Part shown: in pieces, positions 9,341 to 19,390 of the stretch | How the letters are laid out: the number at the start of each line of letters is the position of its first letter | Position numbering within the stretch: position 1 is the stretch's first letter | From: an uncultured Methanobrevibacter sp. | GTDB lineage: Archaea; Methanobacteriota; Methanobacteria; Methanobacteriales; Methanobacteriaceae | Direction of reading: 5' to 3' | Assembly: GCF_902784195.1 (NCBI RefSeq) | Contig: NZ_CACZTX010000004.1 | Span: 1 to 64,000 of the forward strand | DNA length: 64,000 nucleotides | Notes under the pieces: generated by a model | Seen by the model: the letters and a program-made list of their open reading frames with translations, nothing else | What the model was told of the DNA's origin: nothing | Databases searched by the model: none | Program-made: the position numbers and the translations under genes

Positions 9341-10432
9341 GTGGATAAGAAAAGGATATTGATCATTGTAACAGGAAGAGGTATAGGCGGAGATGCTGGT
9401 ACAGCATTGAATGTTTACAATGCGCTTGAAAAAAGAGGATATGATTGTGAAATCGCTTTGGATGAGTCCGCTCCAGGATTATTATTCAAAAAGAATAATA
9501 TAGGATGGAATAAGGTTATTATTCCACAGGCTGGAGGTCACTCTGCAACAATCATGACCACCATTAAAGCAGGTATTCGTGCTATTAGAGGTGTTCTTCA
9601 AACAAGAAAGCTTTTGAAATCCAAGAAATTCGATTTGGAATTAGGCATTCTTGGGGGAGGGGCTATTGTTGGCGCTCTTGGTGCAAAATTAGCTGGAATT
9701 CCTACTGTAAGTCTTTTGATTACTCCACTAGACACTAAAGTATGCAGTCATATTGGAACTCCAATCATACTTCCTGAAAACAATTTATTTTTAGTTGAAG
9801 ATGTTCCAGACAATATGGTAAAGTCTTTCTCTCCAGTAAGTGATAACCTTACCCACGGGGATAAGAACAAGGCATTGGAAAAGTTAAAGGAATACTCTAA
9901 AGAAGCTAAAGAGAAAAACCCTGATGCAATTGAGTTCGATGAAAACAAGCCAACCATAGTATTTTCATCCGGTTCCTCATTATTTGAAAAGACCGCTCAA
10001 GCAATCAATCAATTCTCTAAATACGCTGATAAGTACAATCTTGTTTTATGTGGTGATCCTTTGAATGAATCAGTTCTTGATTATATTGATGAAAGCAAAA
10101 TGATCAATGTTGGTTTTATTGATTGGGTAAATGACCTATTGTGCCTTGCAGACCTTGCAGTACTCACAAATGACGGATTGATGCTTCACGAAGCCATGGT
10201 ATGCAATTTGCCTGTTGTAATATTAAAAAGAGTAAAGTGGGGCAGATACCATGACATGGTTTCAATATTCAAAGGTGCAACTGTAGAGTGTGACCTTGAA
10301 GACTTGGATGAAAAGATTTTTGAAGTCATGGACAATTATGATGAGTTTGCAAAAAGAACAGATGAGTATAGAACAGCTATTTTAAATGTAGGAGACAACA
10401 TTTGCGATATAGTTGATGGTTATTTAAAATAA
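9341..10432 (+). CDS. MurG-like GT-B family glycosyltransferase
   Basis: A 363-residue protein with GT-B architecture. The N-terminal half starts ILIIVTGRGIGGDAGTALNV (Gly-rich loop) and has a hydrophobic acceptor-side segment (LGILGGGAIVGALGAKLAGIPTV). The C-terminal half carries the donor-site pattern TNDGLMLHEAMVCNLPVVIL, as in MurG-type N-acetylglucosaminyl transferases. In a pseudomurein archaeon a role in envelope polymer synthesis is plausible but not shown. The GTG start with AGAGGA 6 nt upstream is chosen over TTG (9320) and ATG (9326). It is divergent from the barnase gene and convergent with tyrA; TATA-like TATATAAAATA lies near 9240. Confidence 0.75.
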   Translation: MDKKRILIIVTGRGIGGDAGTALNVYNALEKRGYDCEIALDESAPGLLFKKNNIGWNKVIIPQAGGHSATIMTTIKAGIRAIRGVLQTRKLLKSKKFDLELGILGGGAIVGALGAKLAGIPTVSLLITPLDTKVCSHIGTPIILPENNLFLVEDVPDNMVKSFSPVSDNLTHGDKNKALEKLKEYSKEAKEKNPDAIEFDENKPTIVFSSGSSLFEKTAQAINQFSKYADKYNLVLCGDPLNESVLDYIDESKMINVGFIDWVNDLLCLADLAVLTNDGLMLHEAMVCNLPVVILKRVKWGRYHDMVSIFKGATVECDLEDLDEKIFEVMDNYDEFAKRTDEYRTAILNVGDNICDIVDGYLK

Positions 10433-10537
10433 GTTTAATAGCTATTCTATCATTTAACTAATCGTCAACCAACTCATTAATTAACTTTAATTATTCTATT
10501 TCTATTTTTTCTCAAATATCTATTTCAATATTAATTA

Positions 10538-11869
10538 TTATTTTCTTATGGTTCCGCCAATTCCTTCAATGAATTCTTCAACATAATCTTTTTCTTGTCT
10601 ATCGAAGACTGAATAATGGAATGTATAGCTTGTTTGAGAATCATCAATCTGTTCACCATTATAAACATCCACTATTTTCACATCAATGACAGGTTCAATG
10701 TTTTTAAACATTTCAATTAAGTATTTCTCATTACAATTTGAAGGAAACAGCACTGATAAATTGAAATACTCCAGTTTAAGGTTATTCTTCTTCCATTCAA
10801 AGATTTCATTTTCAGACATTATGTCTACATTGGAAAGCTTGAAGCAAATTTCATCATTGCCCCCAGTATCCAGTATAACATTTTTTGCGCCGACTTCCTT
10901 CACGATTCCCATATGCACATTTTCAGAGTGCTGGTGCTTTAAGCCGACTTCCTTGCCTATTGATTTTGACAAGACATTTGATTTCTGGGTTAGCATGCTT
11001 ATTGCTTTATCTGAACGAGCCAAAGCATCCTCATATCCGTCCAAATGCTTTGCTGATTCAACTACAGATTTGACAAAGTCATCCTCTTTTCCTTCCTCAA
11101 TCAGATTTGATAGGTATATGCTTTCATTTATCAATGTTTCCCTTGCATTTGATGTTTCCCTGTTATTCTTTTGAATGGAATAGTAAAGATAAGGGTTCTG
11201 ATAAACTACACGGCTGACCATATCCAGCATTATGGTGTATACAGGGCTTGAAAAGTTTCTGGATTCCTTAACACTGATATTCAGTTTCCTTATGGTTGAA
11301 GCTAGGCTAATGTATGAAAAATGAGTCAATCCTTGGACGATGCTCATATACTTGTCATGTTCCTTTGGGGTTGTGATTACAACTTCACAATCGGTTTTAT
11401 CTAAATAGTCGTTTACACGAGGCAACCACTTAGAGGACCTGTTTTCGATAGGAGTCAATATGATGATTTGCCTTTTTAGTGTAGGGACTCTTGGACCGAA
11501 CATAGGGTGGCATGGCAATATCTCTGCATTTTCTGGAGCATATTTTTCTAAGGCTTCTGACGGTTCTGTCTTTACGCTTGCAACATCCATCAAGAGTGAT
11601 CCTTCAGGCGCATGTGGAGCCACTTCCCTTATGGTTTCCACCATATGTTCTATAGGAACGCTGAAGAGGATAATGTCTGCATCTTTTATCGCTTCAATGT
11701 TGTTGTTGCTGTATTCAACACCTATTTCCTCTGCAACTGGTTTGCCAGAGCTTTCGTCACGACTTGTGATTCGTATGTTGAAGTCATTGTTCAAGTGTTC
11801 CGCAAGCCACCTGCCTAAGCCATGTGTACCTCCAATGATTGTCATATTGCTATTATCATCCTGTGCCAT
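10538..11869 (-). CDS. tyrA: Prephenate dehydrogenase with C-terminal FDX-ACB-like domain
   Basis: A 443-residue protein. Residues 9-150 form the NAD-binding domain (MTIIGGTHGLGRWLAEHL, LFSVPIEHM). Residues 150-300 are the helical dehydrogenase domain with CHPMFGPRVP. It makes 4-hydroxyphenylpyruvate for tyrosine. After a linker domain, the last about 85 residues (YFNLSVLFPSNCNEK, VIDVKIVDVYNGEQI, YTFHYSVFDRQEKDYVEEF) look like the ferredoxin-fold anticodon-binding domain of PheRS beta; this is my reading of the pattern. The ATG 6 nt after GGGGA is preferred over one two codons earlier. It is convergent with the glycosyltransferase and downstream of the TrmB-type gene, with a 156-bp gap. Confidence 0.88.
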   Translation of the reverse strand: MAQDDNSNMTIIGGTHGLGRWLAEHLNNDFNIRITSRDESSGKPVAEEIGVEYSNNNIEAIKDADIILFSVPIEHMVETIREVAPHAPEGSLLMDVASVKTEPSEALEKYAPENAEILPCHPMFGPRVPTLKRQIIILTPIENRSSKWLPRVNDYLDKTDCEVVITTPKEHDKYMSIVQGLTHFSYISLASTIRKLNISVKESRNFSSPVYTIMLDMVSRVVYQNPYLYYSIQKNNRETSNARETLINESIYLSNLIEEGKEDDFVKSVVESAKHLDGYEDALARSDKAISMLTQKSNVLSKSIGKEVGLKHQHSENVHMGIVKEVGAKNVILDTGGNDEICFKLSNVDIMSENEIFEWKKNNLKLEYFNLSVLFPSNCNEKYLIEMFKNIEPVIDVKIVDVYNGEQIDDSQTSYTFHYSVFDRQEKDYVEEFIEGIGGTIRK

Positions 11870-12025
11870 TTTCATTCCCCATATCCTTATGCCATTATTT
11901 TTATCAAATAGTTTTATGGCTTGCCAATCATTATTTTTCTTACATTATATATTAATCTAACTTTTTTATAACTTTTTTAACTTTTTTATAATTTTTCATA
12001 AGTTAATCCATTTCCTTAATTGCCT

Positions 12026-12817
12026 TTATTTTTTTACTTTTTTAGATTTCAACTTTTTGAACTGATTCAGGAATCGTTCATCGAAGTTTTGACAAATCTC
12101 GTCATATCTGTTATGCACTCCTACACAACTATCCGGAACTATGGATTTCTCATCGCCCGCAGATTTAACAATTGTACGGAACAGCTCTTTCCCATCCCTC
12201 ATGATTATTTTCACAAATCTAATATCCGCTTCCTCTATCTCGAGATTGTCTAAATTCGCATCTTCAAACAACTTTATGATTTCTATTTTTTTGCCATCAA
12301 TATAACATTCAGGTGTAGCCATTATTTTTATCGGAATCCCTCTTGGAAGTTCCTTAAACGCTTTGATAAGCTCTTCACCTTCCCCCGCAAGCAAGTATCC
12401 TATTCTCATGTTGATTGATTTTCTGGCCCTCTTAACGATTTCTATCTCTTTATTAATGATATTTTCGCTAGTTTTGACTAGCCAAACTGGAGCCTGTATC
12501 TCAGATATTTGGTCATTATAGATTTCATCAAGTTTCTCTTGGGAGGATTCAAGTTCCTTAATCAGTTCATCTTTTTTCATTTTGATTATTTCACTTGGAG
12601 GGACTACCTTATATTCAAGAGGTCTGGTATGGGTTATTTCAATAAATCCTTTTTTATCCAATGCTTTTAGAGTATTATATATTTTTGATCGGGGGATCTC
12701 TGAAGATTTAGCAATCTCTTCAGCCTTGCCTGTAATTAAATTGCACATTCCTATATATGCCTTAGCTTCGTATCGTGTTAATCCGAATTTTTCTAAAGAT
12801 TCTATAATTTTTTCCAT
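12026..12817 (-). CDS. TrmB-family transcriptional regulator
   Basis: A 263-residue protein. Residues 5-70 are a winged helix-turn-helix (LEKFGLTRYEAKAYIGM, EEIAKSSEIPRSKIYNTLKALDKKGFIE) typical of TrmB. A short coiled coil (residues 78-100) leads to the C-terminal sensor domain (VWLVKTSENIINKEIEIVKRARKSI). Family members are archaeal repressors or activators that bind small ligands. It is divergent from hcp, and a 44-bp inverted repeat sits between the two start sites and overlaps both TATA-like boxes, which suggests control of hcp and of itself. The ligand cannot be read from the sequence; a nitrogen-oxide or redox signal is a guess from the neighbour. Confidence 0.88.
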   Translation of the reverse strand: MEKIIESLEKFGLTRYEAKAYIGMCNLITGKAEEIAKSSEIPRSKIYNTLKALDKKGFIEITHTRPLEYKVVPPSEIIKMKKDELIKELESSQEKLDEIYNDQISEIQAPVWLVKTSENIINKEIEIVKRARKSINMRIGYLLAGEGEELIKAFKELPRGIPIKIMATPECYIDGKKIEIIKLFEDANLDNLEIEEADIRFVKIIMRDGKELFRTIVKSAGDEKSIVPDSCVGVHNRYDEICQNFDERFLNQFKKLKSKKVKK

Positions 12818-12896
12818 TTTAATCCCTCTTGAAAATGATTTTAAAGATTTAGATTAAGTTTTTTCTTCATATTCTAGTATAAGTGTTGTTTTATAA

Positions 12897-12940
12897 AAAT
12901 ATTTTGTTACTTTTTACCCTATGCTAGTTACAAAATATTT
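12897..12940. promoter_or_regulatory. 44-bp inverted repeat, candidate TrmB operator over divergent promoters
   Basis: Left arm AAATATTTTGTTACT and right arm AGTTACAAAATATTT are reverse complements except one T-T mismatch, with a 14-nt spacer. The right arm runs into TATA-like AATATTTATAAG for hcp; the left arm, read on the minus strand, runs into ATTTTTATAAAAC for the regulator gene. Binding would be expected to block both promoters. Confidence 0.65.
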
Positions 12941-12981
12941 ATAAGTGCTATAAAAAATATGTTTAGTTAATTAAGGATAAA

Positions 12982-13026
12982 ATGGAAAAAAGCGTTTTCA
13001 TATTAGGATTTGAGAAAAACCAATAA
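12982..13026 (+). CDS. Possible 14-residue leader peptide before hcp
   Basis: ATG follows a good AAGGAT ribosome site by 3-4 nt and reads MEKSVFILGFEKNQ then TAA. It lies inside the expected hcp leader RNA, about 65 nt before the hcp start. It may be chance; nothing beyond the ribosome site and position supports translation. Confidence 0.25.
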   Translation: MEKSVFILGFEKNQ

Positions 13027-13091
13027 AACGATATTTCTATTTTATATTTAATAAATGACAGAAGAAATTTTTAAAGAAGGATGTGTGTTAT

Positions 13092-14390
13092 ATGAGTGAT
13101 TTCAACATGTTTTGTTATCAATGTTCCCAAACTGCAAGAGGCAGTGCATGTACAAATGTAGGGGTATGCGGTAAAAATGGTACTGTTGCAAGACTTCAAG
13201 ACAACTTGATCTTTGCAATGAAAGGTATTTCTGCCTACAACTACCACTGCAACGAATTAGGAGTAACTGATGATAGTGTAGACGAATTCTTGACTAAAGG
13301 ATTATACTCCACTTTAACCAACGTAAACTTTGATGTAGGAGATTTAGTTCAATTAGGACTTGACTCTGGAGAAGCAAACTTTAAGGTCATGAAAATGCTT
13401 AAGGAAGCTCATATCAAAAACTTTGGTGAACCAGTGCCAACTGAAGTGAAAGTAGGAGCTCAAGAAGGTCCGGCTATTATAGTAACCGGTCATGACTTAA
13501 AGGCTTTAGAAGAATTATTAAAGCAAACTGAAGGAACTGGTGTAAAGGTTTACACACACAGTGAAATGTTGCCTGCACATGGTTACCCAGAGTTAAACAA
13601 ATATGAATCTTTAGCAGGTCAAATCGGTGGAGCTTGGATTGATCAAAAGAAAATATTCTCCAAGTACAATGCAGCAATCTTAGGTACTACCAACTGTGTA
13701 TTGTTACCAAAACCTGAGTATGCTGAAAGATTGTTCACTATGGATATCGTAAAAATCCCTGGTGCACAGGTAATTGAGGATTATGACTTCAAGCCATTGA
13801 TTGATAAAGCTATTGAATTAGGCGGTCTTGAAGCTGAAGAGCTTTCTACTGTAACTACTGGTTTCGGTTTAAGCACTATTTTATCCTTAGCACCTCAAAT
13901 CAAGGAACTAGTGCTTGCTGGTAAAATAAAAAGATTCTTCCTTGTAGCTGGTTGTGACACTCCAAACCCAAGAATGAGCTATTACAGAGAATTCGTAAAG
14001 GAATTGCCAGAAGATACAATTGTATTAACCCTCGCTTGTAATAAGTTCAGATTCAATGACCTTGACTTAGGAGACATTGAAGGAATTCCAAGACTATTGG
14101 ACTTAGGTCAATGTAACGATGCTATTGTAGCTATTGATCTTGCTGTTGCATTATGTGAATTGTTTGAAATGGAATTGAATGAATTGCCTCTTACCATTGT
14201 ATTAAGTTGGATGGAACAAAAGGCAGCTGCAATCCTCTGGACCTTGTTATACCTTGGAAAAACAGATATGTTCATTGGACCTGTTCTTCCTGCTTGGGCT
14301 AATGAGGACATATTGAATGTTTTAGTTGAAAACTTCAACTTGACTCCAATATCAACTCCAAAAGAAGATATCAAAAAGATTATGGGATAA
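13092..14390 (+). CDS. hcp: Hybrid cluster protein (hydroxylamine reductase), short archaeal class
   Basis: A 432-residue protein. The N-terminal motif has Cys8, Cys11, Cys20 and Cys26 (C-x2-C-x8-C-x5-C) for the cubane cluster. Further cysteines ([26 protein letters not shown]) and KAA near the end provide hybrid-cluster ligands. It is about 100 residues shorter than enterobacterial Hcp, fitting the class that lacks one helical domain. Hcp reduces hydroxylamine in vitro and is linked to nitric oxide detoxification. ATG is preferred over a GTG three codons earlier, as [11 protein letters not shown] is the usual beginning. It is transcribed with the cupin gene downstream (84-bp gap) and is probably controlled by the divergent TrmB-type regulator. 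Confidence 0.95.
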   Translation: MSDFNMFCYQCSQTARGSACTNVGVCGKNGTVARLQDNLIFAMKGISAYNYHCNELGVTDDSVDEFLTKGLYSTLTNVNFDVGDLVQLGLDSGEANFKVMKMLKEAHIKNFGEPVPTEVKVGAQEGPAIIVTGHDLKALEELLKQTEGTGVKVYTHSEMLPAHGYPELNKYESLAGQIGGAWIDQKKIFSKYNAAILGTTNCVLLPKPEYAERLFTMDIVKIPGAQVIEDYDFKPLIDKAIELGGLEAEELSTVTTGFGLSTILSLAPQIKELVLAGKIKRFFLVAGCDTPNPRMSYYREFVKELPEDTIVLTLACNKFRFNDLDLGDIEGIPRLLDLGQCNDAIVAIDLAVALCELFEMELNELPLTIVLSWMEQKAAAILWTLLYLGKTDMFIGPVLPAWANEDILNVLVENFNLTPISTPKEDIKKIMG

Positions 14391-14474
14391 ATCCCATAAT
14401 TTGTTTTATTTACAAATTCAAAACATTAAAATCATATATAAAACTTAAACTATTAATTAAAAGGAGAAATTACT

Positions 14475-14798
14475 ATGGATTTAAAAGGAAAACCAATCGA
14501 ATTGGAAAGCTTGATTGAATATCAGGAAGGCTCAGTTGTGAGCATGGAAGTAATCAAAAAGGAACTTGGTACTGTAACTGTATTTGCATTTGACAAGGGA
14601 CAAGGATTAAGTGAACATAGTGCTCCTTTTGATGCTATGGTTCAAATAATCGATGGTGAAGCGGAAATCACATTGGCTGGTGAACCTCACACAGTCAAGA
14701 AAGGGGAATTCCTCATCATGCCTGCAAATGTTCCACATGCTTTGCAAGCAGTTAACGGACCATATAAAATGGTTTTAACAATGATTAAATCAGATTAG
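14475..14798 (+). CDS. Cupin-domain protein
   Basis: A 107-residue single-domain cupin: GQGLSEHSAPFDAMVQIIDGEAEITL is motif 1 and GEFLIMPANVPHAL is motif 2, with His and Glu positions for a metal. The substrate is unknown. The AAGGAG ribosome site before ATG is strong. The gene follows hcp at 84 bp, in the same direction, and ends at a stop-overlapping hairpin, so the two may form a stress-response unit. Small stand-alone cupins of this kind are common in anaerobes beside oxidative or nitrosative defence genes; a specific role is not claimed. Confidence 0.85.
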   Translation: MDLKGKPIELESLIEYQEGSVVSMEVIKKELGTVTVFAFDKGQGLSEHSAPFDAMVQIIDGEAEITLAGEPHTVKKGEFLIMPANVPHALQAVNGPYKMVLTMIKSD

Positions 14799-14826
14799 AT
14801 TTAATCAACTTTTTTTCTTTTTTTCC
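14783..14826 (+). terminator. Hairpin terminator spanning the cupin stop codon
   Basis: GATTAAATC (still coding) pairs perfectly with GATTTAATC (9 bp, loop of 6 containing the stop codon), followed by a T-run. Confidence 0.8.
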
Positions 14827-14998
14827 AAAACCTATTTTTATTTTTCAATCTCAACTCTTTTTAATTACTATTTTTAAACTATTTTAAATTAAATTTAATA
14901 AAGATTAATTACTAATAAATAATTAGTAAATCATTAAATTCTTGATTTAAATTAAAAAAATTATTTTAATTAATTTACAATTTATTCGGATGATAATT

Positions 14999-16654
14999 AT
15001 GAACAGTGATAAAGTAAAAGCAGGAGTCCAAAGAGCACCACACAGATCTCTTTTACGTGCTTGTGGATTGAAGGATGATGATTTTGAAAAACCATTCATT
15101 GGTATTGCAAACAGTTACACTGACATTGTACCTGGCCATATTCACCTTAGGGAATTAGTGGAATATGTAAAGGAAGGTATTAGGGTAGCTGGAGGAATTC
15201 CATTTGAATTTGATACCATGGCTATCTGTGATGGTATTGCAATGAACCACGAGGGTATGAAATATTCACTTGCTTCACGTGAAATCGTAGTAAGCACTGT
15301 AGAGAGCATGACAATGGGGCATTGCTTTGACGGTCTTGTAATGATTCCAAGTTGTGATAAGGTTGTTCCAGGTATGCTTATGGCTGCTGCAAGACTTGAT
15401 GTTCCATCCATCTTTGTAACCGGTGGACCAATGGAACCTGGAAAATACAATGACAAGAATGCAGACTTGATCACTGTATTTGAAGCAGTCGGTGAATTGT
15501 CCTCTGGAAAGATTACTGAAGAGGAACTATATGAATTGGAATGCTGTGCTTGTCCTGGAGCTGGAAGCTGTTCTGGATTATTTACTGCAAACACCATGGC
15601 ATGTGTCACTGAAACTCTTGGTATGAGCTTGCCTACCTGTGCTACAGCTCTTGCATTAAGTGATAAGAAAAAGGAATTGGCTGTAGCTAGCGGTAAAAGA
15701 ATTGTAGAAATGGTAAAAGAGGACTTAAAGCCATCTGACATCATGACTCAAGCAGCATTTGAAAACGCTATTGCAATGGATATGGCTCTTGGTGGATCAA
15801 GTAACACAGCATTGCATATTCCAGCTATTGCATATGAACTAGAAGAAAAGCAAGTTCATGCAGACTTGGATTTATTTGATGAAATCAGTGATAAGGTAGC
15901 TCATATTGCACTTTTATCTCCTGCAGGAGAAGACACCATGGCAGACTTGCATGCTGACGGAGGTATTCCTGCAGTATTGAAAACTATAGAGTCAAAATTA
16001 GACACTTCAGTCATGACCTGTACTGGAAAAACATTGGAAGAAAATTTGAAAGATGCAAAAGTCACTGGAAATGGTGTCATTCATACACTTGATGATCCTA
16101 TTCACGAAGCTGGAGGACTTACTGTACTTAAAGGTAACCTTGCTCCAAACGGTTCAATTGTAAAGTCTGCAGCTGTACCTGAAGACATGATGCAACTAAA
16201 AGGCCCTGCTAAAGTCTATAATAGTGAAGAGGATGCTGTTGAAGCTATTTTCAATCATGAGCTTAAGGAAGGGGACATTCTTGTAATCAGATGTGAAGGT
16301 CCAAAAGGAGGTCCTGGAATGAGAGAGATGCTAAACCCAACTTCCGCTATTATGGGAATGGGTATCAAGAATGTTGGACTCATTACAGATGGACGTTTCT
16401 CTGGAGGAACAAGAGGTCCTTGCATAGGTCACGTATCTCCTGAAGCGATGAGTGGCGGACCAATTGCAGCACTCAAAGATGGAGACATAATTGAAATCGA
16501 CATCACAAACGGTAACTTGAATGTTGAATTGTCTGATGAGGAAATCAAGGAAAGAATTGCAAATGCAGATCTTCCTGAGAAAAAGGTCAAAGGATGGCTA
16601 AACATCTACAGACGTTCAGTATCCTCTGCAGACGAAGGGGCTATCTTAAGATAG
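14999..16654 (+). CDS. ilvD: Dihydroxy-acid dehydratase
   Basis: A 552-residue enzyme of valine/isoleucine synthesis. Cysteine motifs [10 protein letters not shown] and [20 protein letters not shown] bind the Fe-S cluster; the swivel domain holds [12 protein letters not shown] and [20 protein letters not shown]. Length is normal. The start MNSDKVKAG matches the family beginning; ATG at 14990 would add three residues but lies within the GGATGAT ribosome site. It stands alone between the cupin terminator and the signal peptidase. It works with ilvBN, ilvC and ilvE elsewhere in this window. Confidence 0.96.
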   Translation: MNSDKVKAGVQRAPHRSLLRACGLKDDDFEKPFIGIANSYTDIVPGHIHLRELVEYVKEGIRVAGGIPFEFDTMAICDGIAMNHEGMKYSLASREIVVSTVESMTMGHCFDGLVMIPSCDKVVPGMLMAAARLDVPSIFVTGGPMEPGKYNDKNADLITVFEAVGELSSGKITEEELYELECCACPGAGSCSGLFTANTMACVTETLGMSLPTCATALALSDKKKELAVASGKRIVEMVKEDLKPSDIMTQAAFENAIAMDMALGGSSNTALHIPAIAYELEEKQVHADLDLFDEISDKVAHIALLSPAGEDTMADLHADGGIPAVLKTIESKLDTSVMTCTGKTLEENLKDAKVTGNGVIHTLDDPIHEAGGLTVLKGNLAPNGSIVKSAAVPEDMMQLKGPAKVYNSEEDAVEAIFNHELKEGDILVIRCEGPKGGPGMREMLNPTSAIMGMGIKNVGLITDGRFSGGTRGPCIGHVSPEAMSGGPIAALKDGDIIEIDITNGNLNVELSDEEIKERIANADLPEKKVKGWLNIYRRSVSSADEGAILR

Positions 16655-16876
16655 CTTCATTATTTTTCTTTTTTTTAATTTTCAAAAGTTATTCTATCAT
16701 TTCTAGTAGAACTTTTTATCCTTTTAACTTTTTATCCTTTTTTTAAATAAATTTAAATATTTTAGAGTATATAATATTCATATTATAATAGTATTAAAAA
16801 TTTTTTCTTTGGAAAAAAGAATTTTTAATTTTTATAATTATCTTAATAATTAAAAAAAATATGAAAAGGTGTTATT

Positions 16877-17302
16877 TTGGATATAGATTTAAAAGAAATA
16901 GCAGTTTATATTGTCCTTATCATCCTTGTTCTTATTGCTGCACAACACTTGAATGTAGTTGTATCCGGCAGTATGGAACCTGTTATGTATAGGGGAGATA
17001 TTGTAGTGCTTGAAAAAGCAAACTTACTTGGATTGCAGGAGTTCAATCCAGATGAAGTTGAAGTTGGAGACATTGTAGTCTACAATGCAGCTTGGCATGA
17101 TGGGCCGGTTATCCATAGAGTGATTGAAAAAGGTCAAATAAATAGCACTACAGTCTTTAAGATAAAAGGGGATAATAATGATGTTGCAGACCCTTATTGG
17201 GTAACTGAAAGTCAGATTACCTCTAGAGTCTTAACTTTTAATGGCCAACCTGTAATTATTCCTAAAATAGGATACATCTCCATATGGATAAGAGGACTTT
17301 AA
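16877..17302 (+). CDS. Signal peptidase I, archaeal S26B type
   Basis: A 141-residue membrane protease. One N-terminal membrane helix (residues 8-25) is followed by VVSGSMEPVMYRGD with nucleophile Ser32. His80 in VIHRV replaces the bacterial lysine, as in archaeal and ER signal peptidases, and KGDNND supplies the conserved Asp. The catalytic part faces outside and removes secretory signal peptides. The start is TTG with AAGGTG upstream. It is short for the family but complete in motifs. It is a single gene between ilvD and argS. Confidence 0.92.
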   Translation: MDIDLKEIAVYIVLIILVLIAAQHLNVVVSGSMEPVMYRGDIVVLEKANLLGLQEFNPDEVEVGDIVVYNAAWHDGPVIHRVIEKGQINSTTVFKIKGDNNDVADPYWVTESQITSRVLTFNGQPVIIPKIGYISIWIRGL

Positions 17303-17513
17303 TATTTTAAGGTTAATTATATTGATTATATGGTAATTTTAAATAATAGTTTCATATATTAAATCAATTTTAATTAATCGTTATTTTTATTATTTTTATA
17401 ATAATTTTTTTATAGAAAATGGCTTTGGTTTTTGCCTATGGTGGAAGCTATTTTTAATGTTTTAATGAAATCCATTTTCAATCAATTAAAAATTTATATT
17501 TATCGGTGTTTAT

Positions 17514-19235
17514 ATGTACTTTAAAATAAAATCTGAAGCTCAAGAAGCTTTAAAAAAAGCAGTTGATCAATTCGACTGTGATTTTGAAGATGAAATTAAA
17601 TTGGAGTTTCCACCTAATCCAGAGTTAGGTGATTTGGCCAGCACTGTTTCTTTCCAATTGGCTAAACATTTAAGAAAGGCTCCAAATTTAATTGCTCCTG
17701 AAGTTGTAGAAAAAATAGAACTTCCTGAAATTTTTGAAAAGGTTGAAGCTACTGGCCCTTATGTAAATTTCTTCATCAATCATGATATCTTTGCAAAGCA
17801 ATTGTTGGATTCTGTAGATGAGGATTATGGTGAACTTCCAAAAGTTGATGAAAAAATCATTTTGGAACACACTTCAGCTAACCCTAACGGTCCATTGCAT
17901 ATTGGTCACATCAGAAACTCTGTTTTAGGGGATTCCTTAAGAAGACTTTTAACCACAGCAGGTAGAGAAGTGGATACCCAATACTATGTAAACGATATGG
18001 GAAGACAATTGGCTATGATTGTTTTCGGTATGGAAGAGCTTGGATTGAAACTTGAAGACCAACCAGCTGAAAAGATTGACCACAAAGTTGGAGAATTATA
18101 CTTTAAAGTCAATCAAATGCTAAAAGAGGATGAGTCCTTAGGTGAAGGAGTAGATGCAACCATCAGAAAATATGAAGGTGGCCCATCAGACCTTGATGAA
18201 AAGTTCGAATATGCTGTTAACAGTTGTCTTGAAGGTGTAAAGGAAACCTTGAAAAGAATGAATGTAAAGCATGATGCATTTGTTTGGGAAGGACAATTCG
18301 TAAGGACAGGCATTGTTGACAAGATCACCAATGAATTGTATGAAATCGGTTATGCAAGAAAAGAGGATGTATTATACCTTGACTTGACTGAATATGGCAT
18401 TGACAAGCATCTTGTCTTAAGAAGAGCAGATGGAACAAGCTTATATTCTACAAGAGACATTGCATATCACATTTACAAATGCAAGAAATGCGATAAGGTA
18501 TTGGACATCTTCGGTTCTGACCATAAATTGGCTGCAAGACAAGTGGAACTCGCTCTTGAAATACTCGAAGAGATTGAACCTAACAGTGACAAGATGGAAG
18601 TTATCTTCTATGAATTCATTACATTACCTGAAGGTTCCATGTCTACAAGAAGAGGAGTGTTCATATCTGTAGACGAATTGATGGATGAAGCTGTAAAGAG
18701 AGCTAAGGAAGAAATTGTCTCAAGAAGACCTGATCTCGATGAGGAAACCATTGATGAGATTGCTGAAGAGATTGGTATCGGTGCAATCAGATATTACATT
18801 GCAAGGTTATCCCCTGAAAAACACATCACTTTCAAATGGGATGAAGCCTTAAGCTTTGAAAGAGGTTGCGCTTCAATTCAATACGCTCATGCAAGAGCTT
18901 GCAAATTACTTAGAAAAGCTCAAGATGAAAAAGATATTGATTTAGCAAGTCTCAAAGCTGAAGAAAACTGGTCATTGGATGACAATGAGAAAGAATTGGT
19001 AAAATTGATTGCTAAGTTCCCAAGCTTGATTGAAGATTCAGCAAACATAAAAAGAGTTCATCCAATTGCTCAATACTGTCAAGACTTAGCTGGTGCATTC
19101 AACAGATTCTACAAATCAGAACAGGTAATCGGTTCTGATGTGGAAAGTGCAAGATTGATTTTAGTTGAAAAGGCTAGAATCACCTTAAGAAATGCATTGG
19201 ACATTTTAGGAGTTAGTGCTCCTGAGTTAATGTAG
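17514..19235 (+). CDS. argS: Arginyl-tRNA synthetase
   Basis: A 573-residue class I synthetase. N-terminal tRNA-binding domain (residues 1-100); HTSANPNGPLHIGHIRNSVLGD with the HIGH signature near residue 128; the KMSKS position is the variant GSMSTRRG, usual for ArgRS; the C-terminal helical anticodon domain contains HARACKLLRKA. Length is normal. It charges tRNA-Arg. The gene stands alone and is followed without a gap by copy 1 of the repeated 3' hairpin element. Confidence 0.96.
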   Translation: MYFKIKSEAQEALKKAVDQFDCDFEDEIKLEFPPNPELGDLASTVSFQLAKHLRKAPNLIAPEVVEKIELPEIFEKVEATGPYVNFFINHDIFAKQLLDSVDEDYGELPKVDEKIILEHTSANPNGPLHIGHIRNSVLGDSLRRLLTTAGREVDTQYYVNDMGRQLAMIVFGMEELGLKLEDQPAEKIDHKVGELYFKVNQMLKEDESLGEGVDATIRKYEGGPSDLDEKFEYAVNSCLEGVKETLKRMNVKHDAFVWEGQFVRTGIVDKITNELYEIGYARKEDVLYLDLTEYGIDKHLVLRRADGTSLYSTRDIAYHIYKCKKCDKVLDIFGSDHKLAARQVELALEILEEIEPNSDKMEVIFYEFITLPEGSMSTRRGVFISVDELMDEAVKRAKEEIVSRRPDLDEETIDEIAEEIGIGAIRYYIARLSPEKHITFKWDEALSFERGCASIQYAHARACKLLRKAQDEKDIDLASLKAEENWSLDDNEKELVKLIAKFPSLIEDSANIKRVHPIAQYCQDLAGAFNRFYKSEQVIGSDVESARLILVEKARITLRNALDILGVSAPELM

Positions 19236-19297
19236 CCAAGCTTTTCCACCAAGCTTTTCCAGGCCTTCGGCCTGCAAAACCTTGACCAAAATTCTTT
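19236..19297 (+). repeat. 3' hairpin element, copy 1 (after argS)
   Basis: It begins the base after the argS stop. A 13-nt start segment (CCAAGCTTTTCCA) is repeated twice, then the inner stem CAGGCC-TTC-GGCCTG and the constant right flank AAAACCTTGACCAAAAT. Outer pairing AAG/CTT and TTTT/AAAA brackets C-C mismatches. A second hairpin with a 9-bp bulged stem (AGTGGAGAG / CTCTTCAACT) and a T-run follow to about 19340. Confidence 0.8.
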
Positions 19298-19390
19298 CTT
19301 ATAGTGGAGAGTGATATGCTCTTCAACTACTTTTTTTATTATTTTTAAAATTAGATATTTTTTATTTTTTTTGATGATGTTGGATTTATT

